Positions 28,832 through 38,518 of a stretch of DNA of 64,000 nucleotides are shown here, one piece after another. Numbering within the stretch: position 1 is the first letter of the stretch; every line of letters begins with the position of its first letter. Source of the DNA: Methyloceanibacter methanicus (GTDB lineage: Bacteria > Pseudomonadota > Alphaproteobacteria > Rhizobiales > Methyloligellaceae). The DNA is taken from positions 248,001 to 312,000 of the forward strand of contig NZ_LPWG01000012.1 in assembly GCF_001723285.1 (NCBI RefSeq), read 5' to 3'. The notes beneath the pieces were generated by a model. That model saw only the letters and a list, made by a program, of their open reading frames with translations, made no database searches and had not been told where the DNA came from. The position numbers were made by a program, and so were the translations under genes.

Positions 28832-29326
28832 ATGCTGGACATCGGATGGTCGGAACTGTTGGTGGTGGCCATCGTGGCGATCGTGGTGGTCGGCCCGAAG
28901 GATCTGCCCAAGCTCATGCGCACGATCGGCTTCTATGCCGGAAAGGCGCGCCGCATGGCCGGGGAGTTCCAGCGCCAGTTCAATGAAGCCATCGCCGAGA
29001 GCGAAGCCGACGAGGTGCGGAAGAACCTCGAGGCGATCCGGGCCAATATGGGGCCCGCGCCGGACCTGAACCGGCCCATCGGCAAACCGTTGATGACGGG
29101 ACCCGCGGCCGCGCGCGAGACCGATTTCGTCGCGCCGCCCCAAGCCGAAACGGCCGAGCCACCGCTTCCGGAGCCGCCGGCCAAAGCGAAGGCACCGAAG
29201 AAGAAGCCGACTGCCAGGAAGAGCGCCGCAAAGAAAGCCCCCGCCAAGACGAAGGCGCCGGCAAAGAAGACGCCGCGGGCGGCCAAAAAGGCCGCGGCAA
29301 ACGGGAACGGCGAGCCGAAGCCGTGA
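28832..29326 (+). CDS. tatB: Sec-independent translocase subunit TatB
   Basis: The 164-residue protein begins MLDIGWSELLVVAIVAIVVV then GPKDLPKLMRTIG, the TatB form of the helix-hinge (E at position 8 in the membrane, G-P-K-D-L-P). A long amphipathic helix follows, and the C-terminal 60 residues are a lysine/alanine/proline-rich tail (KKPTARKSAAKKAPAKTKAP), longer than in enterics but common in this order. TatB passes signal peptides from TatC to TatA. Its stop overlaps the tatC GTG start by 4 bp. Confidence 0.95.
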   Translation: MLDIGWSELLVVAIVAIVVVGPKDLPKLMRTIGFYAGKARRMAGEFQRQFNEAIAESEADEVRKNLEAIRANMGPAPDLNRPIGKPLMTGPAAARETDFVAPPQAETAEPPLPEPPAKAKAPKKKPTARKSAAKKAPAKTKAPAKKTPRAAKKAAANGNGEPKP

Positions 29327-30116
29327 GCGAAGACGAAGACATCGATGCAACCAAGGCGCCGCTCATCGATCATCTGATCGAGCTGAGAAAGCGGCTGCTA
29401 TGGGCGCTCGCCGCGACGTTTGTCGCCTTCATCGTCTGCTTCTGGTTCGCAAAGCCCATCTACAACCTGCTGCTGTGGCCCTATCGCGTGGCCGCGGGCG
29501 TGGACGTGCCGATCGAGCTGATCTACACCGCGCCGCAGGAGTTCTTCTTCACGCAAGTGAAGCTTGCCTTGTTCGGCGCGGTGTTCATCGCCTTTCCGGT
29601 GATCGCCACGCAGCTCTACATGTTCGTGGCGCCGGGCCTTTATCGCAGCGAACGCAAGGCGTTTCTGCCGTTCCTGATCGCAACGCCGATCCTGTTTCTG
29701 ATCGGGGCGGCGCTCGTCTATTTCGTCGCCATGCCGCTCGCCATGAAGTTCTTCCTGTCCATGCAGGAGACGGGCGAGAACGGGGTGCAGATCCTGCTCA
29801 CGGCGAAGGTGAGCGAGTATCTGTCCCTCATCATGATGCTGATCCTGGGCTTCGGCATCTGCTTCCAATTGCCGGTCCTGCTGACGCTTCTGGCGCGGGC
29901 CGGTCTCGTCGGCTCCGGCACCCTGACGCACTATCGCCGCCACGCCATTCTCGGCGTCTTCGTGGCGGCGGCGATTCTGACCCCTCCGGACCCGATCAGC
30001 CAGGTGGCCTTGGCGCTGCCGACGCTGCTGCTCTACGAGATCTCGATCTTCGCCGTACGCTCGTGGAGAAGAAGCGGGCGGAAGCCGAGGCTCCCTCGGC
30101 CGCGCCGTCCTCATAA
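29323..30116 (+). CDS. tatC: Sec-independent translocase subunit TatC
   Basis: Six-helix membrane receptor for twin-arginine signal peptides. It begins (GTG) near KAPLIDHLIELRKRLLWALA, the conserved TatC opening, and contains IYTAPQEFFFTQVKLALFGA, ATQLYMFVAPGLYRSERKA, and AAILTPPDPISQVALALPTL. At about 30060 one base seems missing: the first frame ends in an arginine-rich tail running past 30116, whereas the shifted frame gives the expected LVEKKRAEAEAPSAAPSS and a stop at 30114-30116. The membrane core is unaffected. Last gene of tatABC. Confidence 0.94.
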
Positions 30117-30216
30117 GGTCTCGTTGGCCCATATGTCCGGCTGACAAGGGCGGGCGCGCGCTCTATACGGGGGCGACAGACTCGAACCAGCCGACGACCC
30201 GAAAGAGACTTCCCCC

Positions 30217-31509
30217 GTGCTTGACGTCAAATGGATACGCGAGAACCAAGAGGCCTTCGTCAAAGGTCTCACCGACCGTTGTTTCGACGACCCGCAAGGA
30301 ACGCTGACTCAAATCCTCAAGCTCGATTCGCAACGCCGCGAAACGATTCAGCAATTGCAGGACCTGCAGGCGCGCCGCAACGCCGCCTCGAAGGACATCG
30401 GCAAGGCCAAACAGTCCAAGGACGAAGCCGAAGCCAAACGTCTGATGGATGAGGTGGCAGGGATCAAGGAGACGATCCAACAAGGCGAGGACGACGAGCG
30501 CGCCCAGGATCAGGCCCTGCGCGATCTATTGGCCGGCATCCCCAACATGCCGGCGGACGACGTGCCCGTCGGCGCGGACGAGGACGCCAATGTGGAGCTG
30601 CGCAAGGTCGGCGCCATTCCGCGCTTCGACTTCGAACCCAAGCAGCATTTCGAGCTCGGCGAGGCCCTGGGCCTCATGGATTTCGAGACGGCCGCGAAAC
30701 TATCCGGTGCCCGCTTCGTGGTGCTGAAAGGCGCGCTCGCCCGGCTCGACGCGGCGCTCTCGCAGTTCATGCTGGACCTGCACACGGACCAGCACGGCTA
30801 CACGGAAGTGAACCCGCCGCTGCTCGTGCGCGACGACACCATGTTCGGCACGGCGCAGCTGCCGAAGTTCGAAGACGATCAGTTTCCCGCAGGCGAGGGG
30901 TATTGGCTCATTCCCACAGCCGAGGTCCCGCTCACGAACCTCGTTCGCGAGGACATCATCGACGAAGCGGAAGCTCCCGTCCGCGTAACCGCGGGCACCC
31001 CGTGCTTCCGCGCCGAGGCGGGGGCGGCCGGGCGCGACACGCGCGGCATGATCCGCCAGCACCAGTTCACGAAAGTGGAGCTCGTCTCCATCACGACGCC
31101 GGAACAATCCACCGAGGAGCACGAGCGCATGACCAAATGCGCCGAGACCGTGCTGCAGAAGCTGGGCTTGCCGTACCGCGTGGTGGTGCTTTCGACCGGC
31201 GACATGGGCTTCGCCGCGCAGAAGACCTACGACATCGAGGTGTGGCTGCCGGGGCAGGACGCGTATCGGGAGATTTCCTCCTGCTCGGTCTGCGGCGACT
31301 TCCAGGCCCGCCGCATGAATGCGCGCTACCGCCCGAAGGACGCCAAGCAAGCGCGGCTCGTGCATACGCTGAACGGCTCGGGCGTCGCAGTCGGGCGCGC
31401 GCTCATCGCCGTGCTGGAAAACTACCAGGAGGCGGACGGCAGCATCCGCGTGCCGGATGTACTGCAGCCCTATATGGGCGGGTTGACGAGAATCGAAGCC
31501 TCTGGGTGA
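30217..31509 (+). CDS. serS: Seryl-tRNA synthetase
   Basis: Class II synthetase charging tRNA-Ser (and tRNA-Sec where present). The N-terminal 110 residues form the long antiparallel coiled coil ([20 protein letters not shown] through [20 protein letters not shown]) that grips the tRNA long variable arm. The catalytic domain has TAEVPLTNL, motif 2 in [20 protein letters not shown] and motif 3 in [20 protein letters not shown]. The start is GTG 30217 ([14 protein letters not shown]), as in relatives. 430 residues, intact; 101 bp after tatC and probably its own unit. Confidence 0.97.
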   Translation: MLDVKWIRENQEAFVKGLTDRCFDDPQGTLTQILKLDSQRRETIQQLQDLQARRNAASKDIGKAKQSKDEAEAKRLMDEVAGIKETIQQGEDDERAQDQALRDLLAGIPNMPADDVPVGADEDANVELRKVGAIPRFDFEPKQHFELGEALGLMDFETAAKLSGARFVVLKGALARLDAALSQFMLDLHTDQHGYTEVNPPLLVRDDTMFGTAQLPKFEDDQFPAGEGYWLIPTAEVPLTNLVREDIIDEAEAPVRVTAGTPCFRAEAGAAGRDTRGMIRQHQFTKVELVSITTPEQSTEEHERMTKCAETVLQKLGLPYRVVVLSTGDMGFAAQKTYDIEVWLPGQDAYREISSCSVCGDFQARRMNARYRPKDAKQARLVHTLNGSGVAVGRALIAVLENYQEADGSIRVPDVLQPYMGGLTRIEASG

Positions 31510-31548
31510 TGCTGTCGGGTATGCCCATGTCGTTCGGTGTTCTCTGTC

Positions 31549-31641
31549 GTCGTCATGCCCGGCCTTGAGCCGGGCATCCACGAAAGGCCCGGCACGGCGG
31601 CAAAGACGTGGATGGCCGGGGCAAGCCCGGCCATGACGTGC
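31549..31641. repeat. Paired palindromic intergenic repeat
   Basis: Between serS and surE, CGTCATGCCCGGCC (31551-31564) with GAGCCGGGCATCCACG and then CGTGGATGGCCGGGGC with GCCCGGCCATGACG form two imperfect palindromes that can also pair with each other over the full 90 bases. This type of sequence is scattered through Hyphomicrobiales genomes. Confidence 0.75.
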
Positions 31642-31703
31642 ATTTAATAGTATGACTCAAGACGTGAAGAATCCTCAGGACGGACCGGAAACGACTCGAG
31701 AAA

Positions 31704-32476
31704 ATGCGCATCCTGATCACCAATGACGATGGCATCGAAGCGGCCGGGCTCGACGTGCTGGAGAAGATCGCGACGGACATCACCGACGATGTCTGGGTCG
31801 TCGCGCCCGAGACCGACAATAGCGGTGCGTCCCACTCGCTGACCCTCGCCGAGCCCCTACGCATGCGCGAGCTCGGGAAGCGCCGCTACGCGGTGAAAGG
31901 CACGCCCACGGACTGCGTGATCATGGGGGTACGCTATCTCCTGAAGAACGACCCGCCCGATCTCGTGCTGTCGGGCGTCAACCGGGGCCAGAACCTCGCG
32001 GACGACGTGAACTATTCGGGGACGGTCGCGGGCGCCATCGAGGGCTCGCTCCTAGGCATCCCTTCGATTGCCATGAGCCAGGCGATCAACAATTACGACC
32101 ACGGCATCCCGCCCTGGGACACGCCCATGGTCCATGGCGCGGACCTGGTGCGGAAACTGCTCGCCGCCGGCTGGCCGACCGGCTCGGTCATCAACGTGAA
32201 CTTTCCCGATTGCGATCCCGACCAGGTGAAGGGCGTGGCGGCGACCGTTCAGGGCTTCCGCGACACCGCGCTTCTCGACATCGACGACCGCATGGATACG
32301 CGCGGCAAGGCCTATTACTGGATCGGCATCGCCAAGCGCGGTCCCAACCCGCCGAAAGGTCCGACCTGTGGGCGGTCCGCGCCAATCTCATCTCCGTCAC
32401 GCCGCTCTGTCTCGATTTCACCGACCACGGCGCCCTCCCGGATCTGGCTTCCGTCTTGGAAGAAAAGGATAAATAG
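31704..32476 (+). CDS. surE: 5'-nucleotidase SurE, one frame break
   Basis: Survival protein that dephosphorylates nucleoside monophosphates. It begins MRILITNDDGIEAAGLDVLE, with the D-D metal pair, and has VVAPETDNSGASHSLTL, the catalytic-site SGVNRGQNLADDVNYSGTVA and GTPTDCVIMGV. Near 32360 one base is missing; the shifted frame supplies the expected end DLWAVRANLISVTPLCLDFT then DHGALPDLASVLEEKDK, stopping at 32476. In the unshifted frame the ORF runs on meaninglessly into pcm. It heads a surE-pcm-nlpD gene order. Confidence 0.92.
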
Positions 32477-32565
32477 TCCTCAGGAGACCGTGTTAGTCCT
32501 TACCGGGGATTATGAGAATCGGCTGATACTGTCCGTGAGCCCCATACGGGAGGAGGCTGGCGCTG

Positions 32566-33207
32566 GTGGCGGACGTGCAAAATCAAATCGGGCTGATCAT
32601 GCAGCTCCGGCGCCGTGGTATCCGCGACGCCGACGTCTTGCGCGCCATCGAACGGATTCCCCGCGAGCTCTTCGTGGACGAAGCCTTCTCCGAGCATGCC
32701 TATCAGGACATCGCCCTTCCGATCGAATGCGGACAGACGATCTCGCAGCCCTTCGTCGTGGCGTTCATGACCGAGAAGCTCGAACTGAAACCGACCCACA
32801 AGGTGCTCGAGATCGGAACCGGATCCGGTTACCAGGCGGCGATCCTGTCGCAGCTCTGCCGCCGGGTTTACTCGGTCGAACGCTGGCGTGAGCTGCAGAA
32901 AGCGGCCGAGGCGCGGCTCGCCAAGCTGAAGATCACCAACGTCACCACCATCATCGGCGACGGCTGGTTGGGATGGCCGCCCCAAGCGCCGTTCGACCGC
33001 ATCATCGTGACCGCCGCGGCGCTCGACGCACCGGCCGCCTTGCTCGATCAGTTGAAGGAAGGCGGCCGGATGATCATTCCGCTCGGGGAGACACGCGATA
33101 CCCAATCGCTCGTGCAGATCGACAAGACGCCGGAAGGGTTGGTCGAGACGCCGCTTCTGCCCGTGCGGTTCGTGCCGCTGGTGCATGGACGCGTGAAGCG
33201 CGACTGA
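32566..33207 (+). CDS. pcm: Protein-L-isoaspartate O-methyltransferase
   Basis: Repairs isoaspartyl residues in aged proteins by S-adenosylmethionine-dependent methylation. The 213-residue protein has the family N-terminus LRRRGIRDADVLRAIERIPR then ELFVDEAF, TISQPFVVAFMTEKLEL, and the SAM-binding VLEIGTGSGYQAAILSQL, with GDGWLGWPPQAPFDRIIVTA further on. A very strong ribosome binding site (GGGAGGAGG, 32548-32556) precedes the GTG start at 32566. It follows surE, as in most proteobacteria. Confidence 0.95.
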   Translation: MADVQNQIGLIMQLRRRGIRDADVLRAIERIPRELFVDEAFSEHAYQDIALPIECGQTISQPFVVAFMTEKLELKPTHKVLEIGTGSGYQAAILSQLCRRVYSVERWRELQKAAEARLAKLKITNVTTIIGDGWLGWPPQAPFDRIIVTAAALDAPAALLDQLKEGGRMIIPLGETRDTQSLVQIDKTPEGLVETPLLPVRFVPLVHGRVKRD

Positions 33208-33377
33208 CTATGGCGCGCGACGCGCGATTGATTTGGGCGCGTGAAGCGCGGTGAGCGGCCCGCTGTCACGCGTAGCCATCGAACATTCACGTCGAGCAGC
33301 CTCAGTCCTTAAAGCCTTGTTTACTCGCGGCGCGCTTTACTGCCCCTCATCGAGTATTGCGTGGGGGCCAGCGAAGA

Positions 33378-34451
33378 ATGCGCGTGGCATGTGGGCCGGA
33401 ACTTATCCGGGGGATTTCGTGCGCCGTTTTGGCATTGGGTACAGCGCTTGGCGTCGCTGGCTGTAGCGACGAGTCCACCCGCTTCGATTATCCGGCGCTG
33501 AGCATGGCCGAGAGCGGGGCCGCCGACTATTCGACCACGTCGTCGATCCCGCCCCAAGGTGGCTATAACGGCACCGCGCCCCAGCGCCAGGCAGCCTATA
33601 CCCCAAGCCGGACCCGCCAATACGGCTCGCAGACTACGGGAGCGCGGTCCGCGTCCAGCGCCTCTTATGCGTCGGCGCCGCGCGTGACCGTGCAGCAGGG
33701 CGACTCGCTGAGCGGCCTGTCGCAGCGCTACGGAGTCCCCATCGGGACGATCCAAACCGCCAATAATCTGTACGATGCCCGGCTGAGACCCGGCCAGGTT
33801 CTGGTCATGCCGGGTGCCAACATGGCCGCGGCGCAGCGGTCCGTGCAGAGCACGCCGGCAGCGACAGGCGCTGCCGCAGTTCAAGCCTCCTATACGCCGC
33901 CGACAGCACCGGCGACGCCGGCCCCGCGCAAAGTGACGACCACGACCGTCGCGGCACCGACGACGACCGCTCCGGCGGCACCGGCGTCCGCGCCCGCGGC
34001 AGCCGCCTCTGGTGTGGCCAGCAACGGGCAGCTTCCGGCACCCGATCCGCTGTCGGGTGCCAGCTTCCGCTGGCCGGTGAAGGGACGCATCATTTCCGGC
34101 TTCGGCACCAAGTCCGATGGCGGCCACAATGACGGCATCGACATCTCCGTGCCTCAGGGCACGCCGGTGAAGGCGGCGGAGAACGGCGTCGTGGCCTATG
34201 CGGGGAACGAGCTGAAAGGCTACGGCAACCTCGTCCTGGTGCGCCACGCCAACAACTGGGTGTCCGCGTACGCCAACAACGATCAGATCCTGGTCAAGCG
34301 CGGCGACAAGGTCTCGCGCGGCCAGGTCATCGCCAAGGCGGGGACTAGCGGGTCCGTCAGCCAGCCTCAGGTCCATTTCGAGCTGCGCAAGGGCTCCCGT
34401 CCCGTCGACCCGACGAAATATATGAGCAGCATGGCGGCGCAGGCCAACTAG
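33378..34451 (+). CDS. NlpD-like lipoprotein: LysM plus degenerate M23 (LytM) domain
   Basis: The lipobox LGVAGC about 30 residues after ATG 33378 (signal ISCAVLALGTALGVAGC) marks an outer membrane lipoprotein. A LysM domain follows (VTVQQGDSLSGLSQRYGVPI through LRPGQVLVMPGA), then an alanine/threonine/proline linker and a LytM domain (GHNDGIDISVPQGTPVKAAE, GNLVLVRHANNWVSAYANND, PQVHFELRKGSRPVDPTKYM). The third and fourth metal/catalytic histidines are replaced (AYAN for AYAH; QVH for HLH), as in E. coli NlpD, so it should activate cell-separating amidases rather than cut. The surE-pcm-nlpD order supports this. Confidence 0.88.
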   Translation: MRVACGPELIRGISCAVLALGTALGVAGCSDESTRFDYPALSMAESGAADYSTTSSIPPQGGYNGTAPQRQAAYTPSRTRQYGSQTTGARSASSASYASAPRVTVQQGDSLSGLSQRYGVPIGTIQTANNLYDARLRPGQVLVMPGANMAAAQRSVQSTPAATGAAAVQASYTPPTAPATPAPRKVTTTTVAAPTTTAPAAPASAPAAAASGVASNGQLPAPDPLSGASFRWPVKGRIISGFGTKSDGGHNDGIDISVPQGTPVKAAENGVVAYAGNELKGYGNLVLVRHANNWVSAYANNDQILVKRGDKVSRGQVIAKAGTSGSVSQPQVHFELRKGSRPVDPTKYMSSMAAQAN

Positions 34452-34464
34452 ACGCTCGGGCGCC

Positions 34465-35321
34465 CTACAGCGTCCGTTCCAGGCGGCCGGCCAGGTCTTG
34501 AATGAATTGCCAGGCGACCCGGCCGGAGCGGCTGCCGCGCGTGGCCGCCCATTCCAGGGCCTCGCGGTCGAGATCGATCTCCGGCGCATCCAGCCCATAG
34601 TGCGAGGCGTACCCGCGGACCATGGCGAGATAGTCGTCCTGGCTGCAACGATGGAAGCCGATCCAAAGCCCGAACCGGTCCGAGAGCGAGACCTTCTCCT
34701 CGACGGCCTCGCCCGGATTGATGGCGGTGGAGGACTCGTTCTCCATCATCTCGCGCGGCATCAGGTGACGCCGGTTCGACGTGGCATAGAGGAGAACGTT
34801 GGACGGCCGGCCTTCGATGCCGCCTTCGAGCACCGCCTTCAGCGACTTGTAGGAGTCGTCCACGGCCTCGAAGGACAGATCGTCGCAAAACAGCACGAAG
34901 CGGTCGGCGGGCGCGTTCCGGAGCAATCCGAGGATGCGGGGGAGGGCGCTGATGTCCTCTCGATGAATCTCGATCAGCTTCAGCCGGGGGTGCGCCTGGT
35001 AGAGAGCGGCATGGGTCGCCTTGATCAGGGAACTCTTCCCCATCCCGCGCGAGCCCCAAAGGAGCGCGTTATTGGCCGGCAGACCGCGCGCGAAACGCTC
35101 CGTATTGGCGAACAGGAGGTCCTTGTTGCGATCGACCCCTTTGAGAAGCGGAAGGGGCACGGAATTGACGGCCCGGACCGGCACGAACGTCCCCGATTCC
35201 GACTGAAACAGAAACGCGCCCGCGCGGAAAAGTCCGGGCTGGCGGGGGGCGAGGGGACAAGCCGCTCCAGGGCTTGTGCGATACGCTCCAAAACACCCGA
35301 AATGGGTTCCTGAAAGTTCAT
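34465..35321 (-). CDS. DUF815 family ATPase, one frame break
   Basis: Read from ATG 35321 (MNFQEPISGVLERIAQALER), the frame must shift by one base near 35230 to reach AGAFLFQSESGTFVPVRAVN and the P-loop core: LLKGVDRNKDLLFANTERFA, NALLWGSRGMGKSSLIKATH (Walker A), RFVLFCDDLSFEAVDDSYKS (Walker B) and LLYATSNRRHLMPREMMENE (sensor 1). This is the DUF815 AAA+ group, conserved in proteobacteria next to secretion or nlpD/yajC genes but of unknown substrate. It converges on the nlpD-like gene with 13 bp between stops. Confidence 0.88.
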
Positions 35322-35460
35322 AACCGCCCCGTTGCAAAGGCGTGCAAGCTCAGTATAGTCGCGCACAATCGCGCGCTGGAGCCTGCTCGCACAAACGCTT
35401 GCGAGACACGCCAAATCGGCCAATTCCGGCCATCCTTAAGCCAACCGGGAGAGACGAGCA

Positions 35461-35808
35461 ATGAATGGTTTTGCCTATGCGCAGGCGGGGGGGAGCGGCA
35501 TGGAGGCTCTCAACAGCCTGCTGATCCCGACCATTCTGATCATCGGCATCATGTATTTCCTGATGATCCGGCCGCAGCAAAAGCGGATGAAGGAGCATCG
35601 CGCCATGATCGAAGCGATCCGCCGCGGCGACACGGTGGTGACGTCTGGCGGAATTATCGGCAAGGTCGCCAAGGCCGACGAGGGCGAGCTGCAAGTCGAG
35701 GTCGCCGATGGCGTGCGGATCAAGGTCTTGCGGACGTCGATCTCGGAGGTCCGTGGCAAGGGCGAAGGTGCCGCCCCGGCGCAATCTGAATCCAAGACGG
35801 CGGACTAG
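35461..35808 (+). CDS. yajC: Preprotein translocase accessory subunit YajC
   Basis: The 115-residue protein has one membrane helix (LLIPTILIIGIMYFLMIRPQ) followed by the family signature QQKRMKEHRAMIEAIRRGDT and VVTSGGIIGKVAKADEGELQ. YajC joins SecDF in the holo-translocon at the inner membrane. GGAGAGACGAGCA provides the ribosome binding site before ATG 35461. It lies 46 bp before secD and is surely cotranscribed. Confidence 0.96.
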   Translation: MNGFAYAQAGGSGMEALNSLLIPTILIIGIMYFLMIRPQQKRMKEHRAMIEAIRRGDTVVTSGGIIGKVAKADEGELQVEVADGVRIKVLRTSISEVRGKGEGAAPAQSESKTAD

Positions 35809-35854
35809 GGCGCCCGCGCCGAACCGTCGATCGATCTGGAGTTAAAATCCGGCA

Positions 35855-38497
35855 ATGCTGCATTTCCAAAAATGGAAGGTGATTCTCGTTGGCGCCGTCG
35901 TGCTCGCCGGCTTCATCTTCGCAGCTCCCAATCTGTTTCCGTCCTCCGCCTTGCAGGGGCTGCCCAGCTGGGTGCCCCACAAGCAGGTCAATCTCGGTCT
36001 CGATCTTCAGGGCGGCGCGCATCTGCTCTATCGCATCGACAAGGCCGAGCTCGTCGACGATTGGCTCGGTACGATCCGTGGCGACGTGCGCGAGACCCTG
36101 CGCAGCAACCGCATCGGCTACGTGGACTTGAACAAGAACGCCGCGACGCGGTCGGTGTCCGTTCGCATTCGCAAGCCCGAGGATGTCGACAAAGCCTTTA
36201 CGGAGCTGAAGAAGCTCGCGGCACCGGTCGGCAACGATGTCTTCGGCGGCTTCTCCGGGAACGACATGGAGATCGCGAAGAGTGGCGACAAGATCACGCT
36301 GACAGCCACCGAACTCGGCTTGAACGACCGCATCAGTTCGGCGATCCAGGCCTCGATCGAAACGATCCGCCGCCGCGTGGACGCGTTCGGCACGACCGAA
36401 CCCAGCATTCAACGCGAGGGCCGGGATCGCATTCTCGTGCAGGTACCGGGCGTCTCGGATGTGCAGCGCCTGAAAGGGCTGATCGGCGAGACCGGCAAGC
36501 TCGAATTCAAGCTCGTCGATCCGTCCGTGAATGCGGGCGAAGTCGCGCTGAGCAAGAAGATTCCGCCGGGCGATGAACTGCTCTACTCCGAGGACGAGCC
36601 GCCCGTTCCTTATTTGCTGAAGGACCGGGTCATGGTGAGCGGCGAAAACCTCGTCGATTCCCAGCCCGGGTTCGACTCGCGCACGGGCGAGCCCGTGGTG
36701 AACTTCCGCTTCGATGCGGCGGGCGCGAAACGCTTCGGCCGCGCCACCCAGGAGAATGTGGGCCTGCCCTTCGCCATCGTGCTCGACAACAAGGTCATCT
36801 CGGCTCCCGTCATCCGCGAACCGATCCTCGGCGGCACGGGACAGATCAGCGGCAATTTCTCGGTTCAGGAAGCGAACGACCTGTCGGTCCTGCTGCGGTC
36901 CGGCGCGCTGCCGGCCAAGCTGAGCGTGATCGAGGAACGGACCGTGGGCGCGAGCCTCGGTGCCGACTCCATCGACAGCGGCAAGAAGGCCGCCATCGCC
37001 GGTATGATCCTGGTCGTCGCCTTCATGTTCATCGCATACGGACTGTTTGGCGCCTTCGCCAACCTGGCGCTGCTTGTGAACGTCGCGCTGATTTTCGCGG
37101 TGCTGTCGCTGATGGGCGCCACGCTGACACTGCCGGGTATCGCGGGTATCGTGCTCGTGATCGGTATCGCGGTCGATGCGAACGTGCTGATCAACGAGCG
37201 CATTCGCGAGGAAATGCGGGCCGGGAAGTCGCCGATCGCGGCCGTCGACTCGGGCTATTCGCGCGCGTTGATTACGATTATCGATTCGAATGTCACCACG
37301 CTGATCGCCGTGCTGGTGCTGTTCTGGCTAGGGTCCGGTCCGGTGCGCGGCTTCGCCGTCACGCTGACGATCGGCATTCTGGCATCGATGTTCACCGCCG
37401 TGACGGTGACACGCATGTTGGTCGCCATGTGGCTGCGCTGGAAGCGGCCCAAGGAGCTACCCCTTCGGAATTGCCCTCTTAGGAGCGTATCGCCACAGAG
37501 CCTCGCACCTTCAGAGCTTCGCCAATTTAGGAATCGTCCATGTTTCGCGGCAATCACTTTTATTCCACCGGATACGAAGATCGACTTTGTCAGTCAGCGG
37601 GCTATCACGTGGTTCGTTTCCGCCTTTCTCACACTCGCGCCCTTGGTGCTGGTCGCGACGGTCGGCCTCAACATGGGGATCGACTTCCAGGGCGGGACGC
37701 TGATCGAGGTGCAGACGAAGGAGAACCCGGCGCAGCTTGCGGACATCCGCTCGAAGATCAGCGGTCTCGGTTTGGGTGAGGTGCAGATCCAGGAGTTCGG
37801 CGCGCCGGACGAGGTGCTGATCCGGATCGCCTCCCAGCCGACCGAGGAGGAACAGCAAGCCTCGATCGGCAAGGTCAAGGAGGCGCTGGGCGATACCGTT
37901 ACCTATCGGCGCACGGAGATCGTCGGCCCGACGATTTCGTCCGAACTCATCGCGGGCGGAACGCTGGCGGTCGTCGTCGCGATGATCGGCATCATGATCT
38001 ATGTGTGGTTCCGGTTCGAGTGGCAGTTCGCCGTCGCGGCCATTGCCTCGCTGGTGCACGACGTCACCGCCACGATCGGCCTCTATGCGCTGCTGCAACT
38101 CGAATTCAACGTCTCGAGTATTGCGGCGATCCTCACCATTATCGGTTATTCGCTCAACGATAAGGTCGTGATCTTCGACCGCATCCGCGAGAACTTGCGC
38201 AAGTACAAGCGCATGCCGCTCGTCGAACTGCTGGACCGGTCGATCAACGAGATGCTGTCGCGTGCCGTGCTCACCCATGTCACGACGCTCCTCGCCATGC
38301 TGCCGTTCTTGTTCTTCGGCGGCGAGGCGATCTACGGGTTCGCCGTGGCCATGTGTTTCGGCATCGTCGTGGGCGCATATTCCTCGATCTTCGTTGCCTC
38401 GCCCATGCAGCTCATTCTCGGCGTGCAGCGCGAGGCCTTTTCCGGAAGCACCAGCACCGCCAAAGGCGCCAAGTCAGAGGCCGCGGCGGGCGCTTAA
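35855..38497 (+). CDS. secDF: Protein translocase subunits SecD and SecF (one frame as sequenced)
   Basis: Proton-driven RND-type partners of SecYEG that pull preproteins through the inner membrane. SecD covers about residues 1-537: VNLGLDLQGGAHLLYRIDKA, SIETIRRRVDAFGTTEPSIQ then REG, the P1 and six-helix parts with GIAVDANVLINERIREEMRA. SecF covers about 570-880: NMGIDFQGGTLIEV, VREIVGPTIS-like TEIVGPTISSELIAGGTLAV and GYSLNDKVVIFDRIRENLRK. Between them is an unconserved 30-residue linker that contains a ribosome binding site and an ATG in another frame (37540). Fused SecDF exists in some relatives, but here two indels may have merged separate genes. Confidence 0.92.
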   Translation: MLHFQKWKVILVGAVVLAGFIFAAPNLFPSSALQGLPSWVPHKQVNLGLDLQGGAHLLYRIDKAELVDDWLGTIRGDVRETLRSNRIGYVDLNKNAATRSVSVRIRKPEDVDKAFTELKKLAAPVGNDVFGGFSGNDMEIAKSGDKITLTATELGLNDRISSAIQASIETIRRRVDAFGTTEPSIQREGRDRILVQVPGVSDVQRLKGLIGETGKLEFKLVDPSVNAGEVALSKKIPPGDELLYSEDEPPVPYLLKDRVMVSGENLVDSQPGFDSRTGEPVVNFRFDAAGAKRFGRATQENVGLPFAIVLDNKVISAPVIREPILGGTGQISGNFSVQEANDLSVLLRSGALPAKLSVIEERTVGASLGADSIDSGKKAAIAGMILVVAFMFIAYGLFGAFANLALLVNVALIFAVLSLMGATLTLPGIAGIVLVIGIAVDANVLINERIREEMRAGKSPIAAVDSGYSRALITIIDSNVTTLIAVLVLFWLGSGPVRGFAVTLTIGILASMFTAVTVTRMLVAMWLRWKRPKELPLRNCPLRSVSPQSLAPSELRQFRNRPCFAAITFIPPDTKIDFVSQRAITWFVSAFLTLAPLVLVATVGLNMGIDFQGGTLIEVQTKENPAQLADIRSKISGLGLGEVQIQEFGAPDEVLIRIASQPTEEEQQASIGKVKEALGDTVTYRRTEIVGPTISSELIAGGTLAVVVAMIGIMIYVWFRFEWQFAVAAIASLVHDVTATIGLYALLQLEFNVSSIAAILTIIGYSLNDKVVIFDRIRENLRKYKRMPLVELLDRSINEMLSRAVLTHVTTLLAMLPFLFFGGEAIYGFAVAMCFGIVVGAYSSIFVASPMQLILGVQREAFSGSTSTAKGAKSEAAAGA
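37529..37542 (+). promoter_or_regulatory. Possible ribosome binding site and start of secF
   Basis: AGGAA at 37529-37533 lies 6 bases before ATG 37540. The ATG frame reads MFRG and then diverges; removing one A at about 37552 would give MFRGITFIPPDTKIDF, joining the SecF body. A TAG in this same frame at 37480-37482 could be the original end of secD. Confidence 0.45.
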
Positions 38498-38518
38498 AGC
38501 CACGAGGCCATCCTGTTG

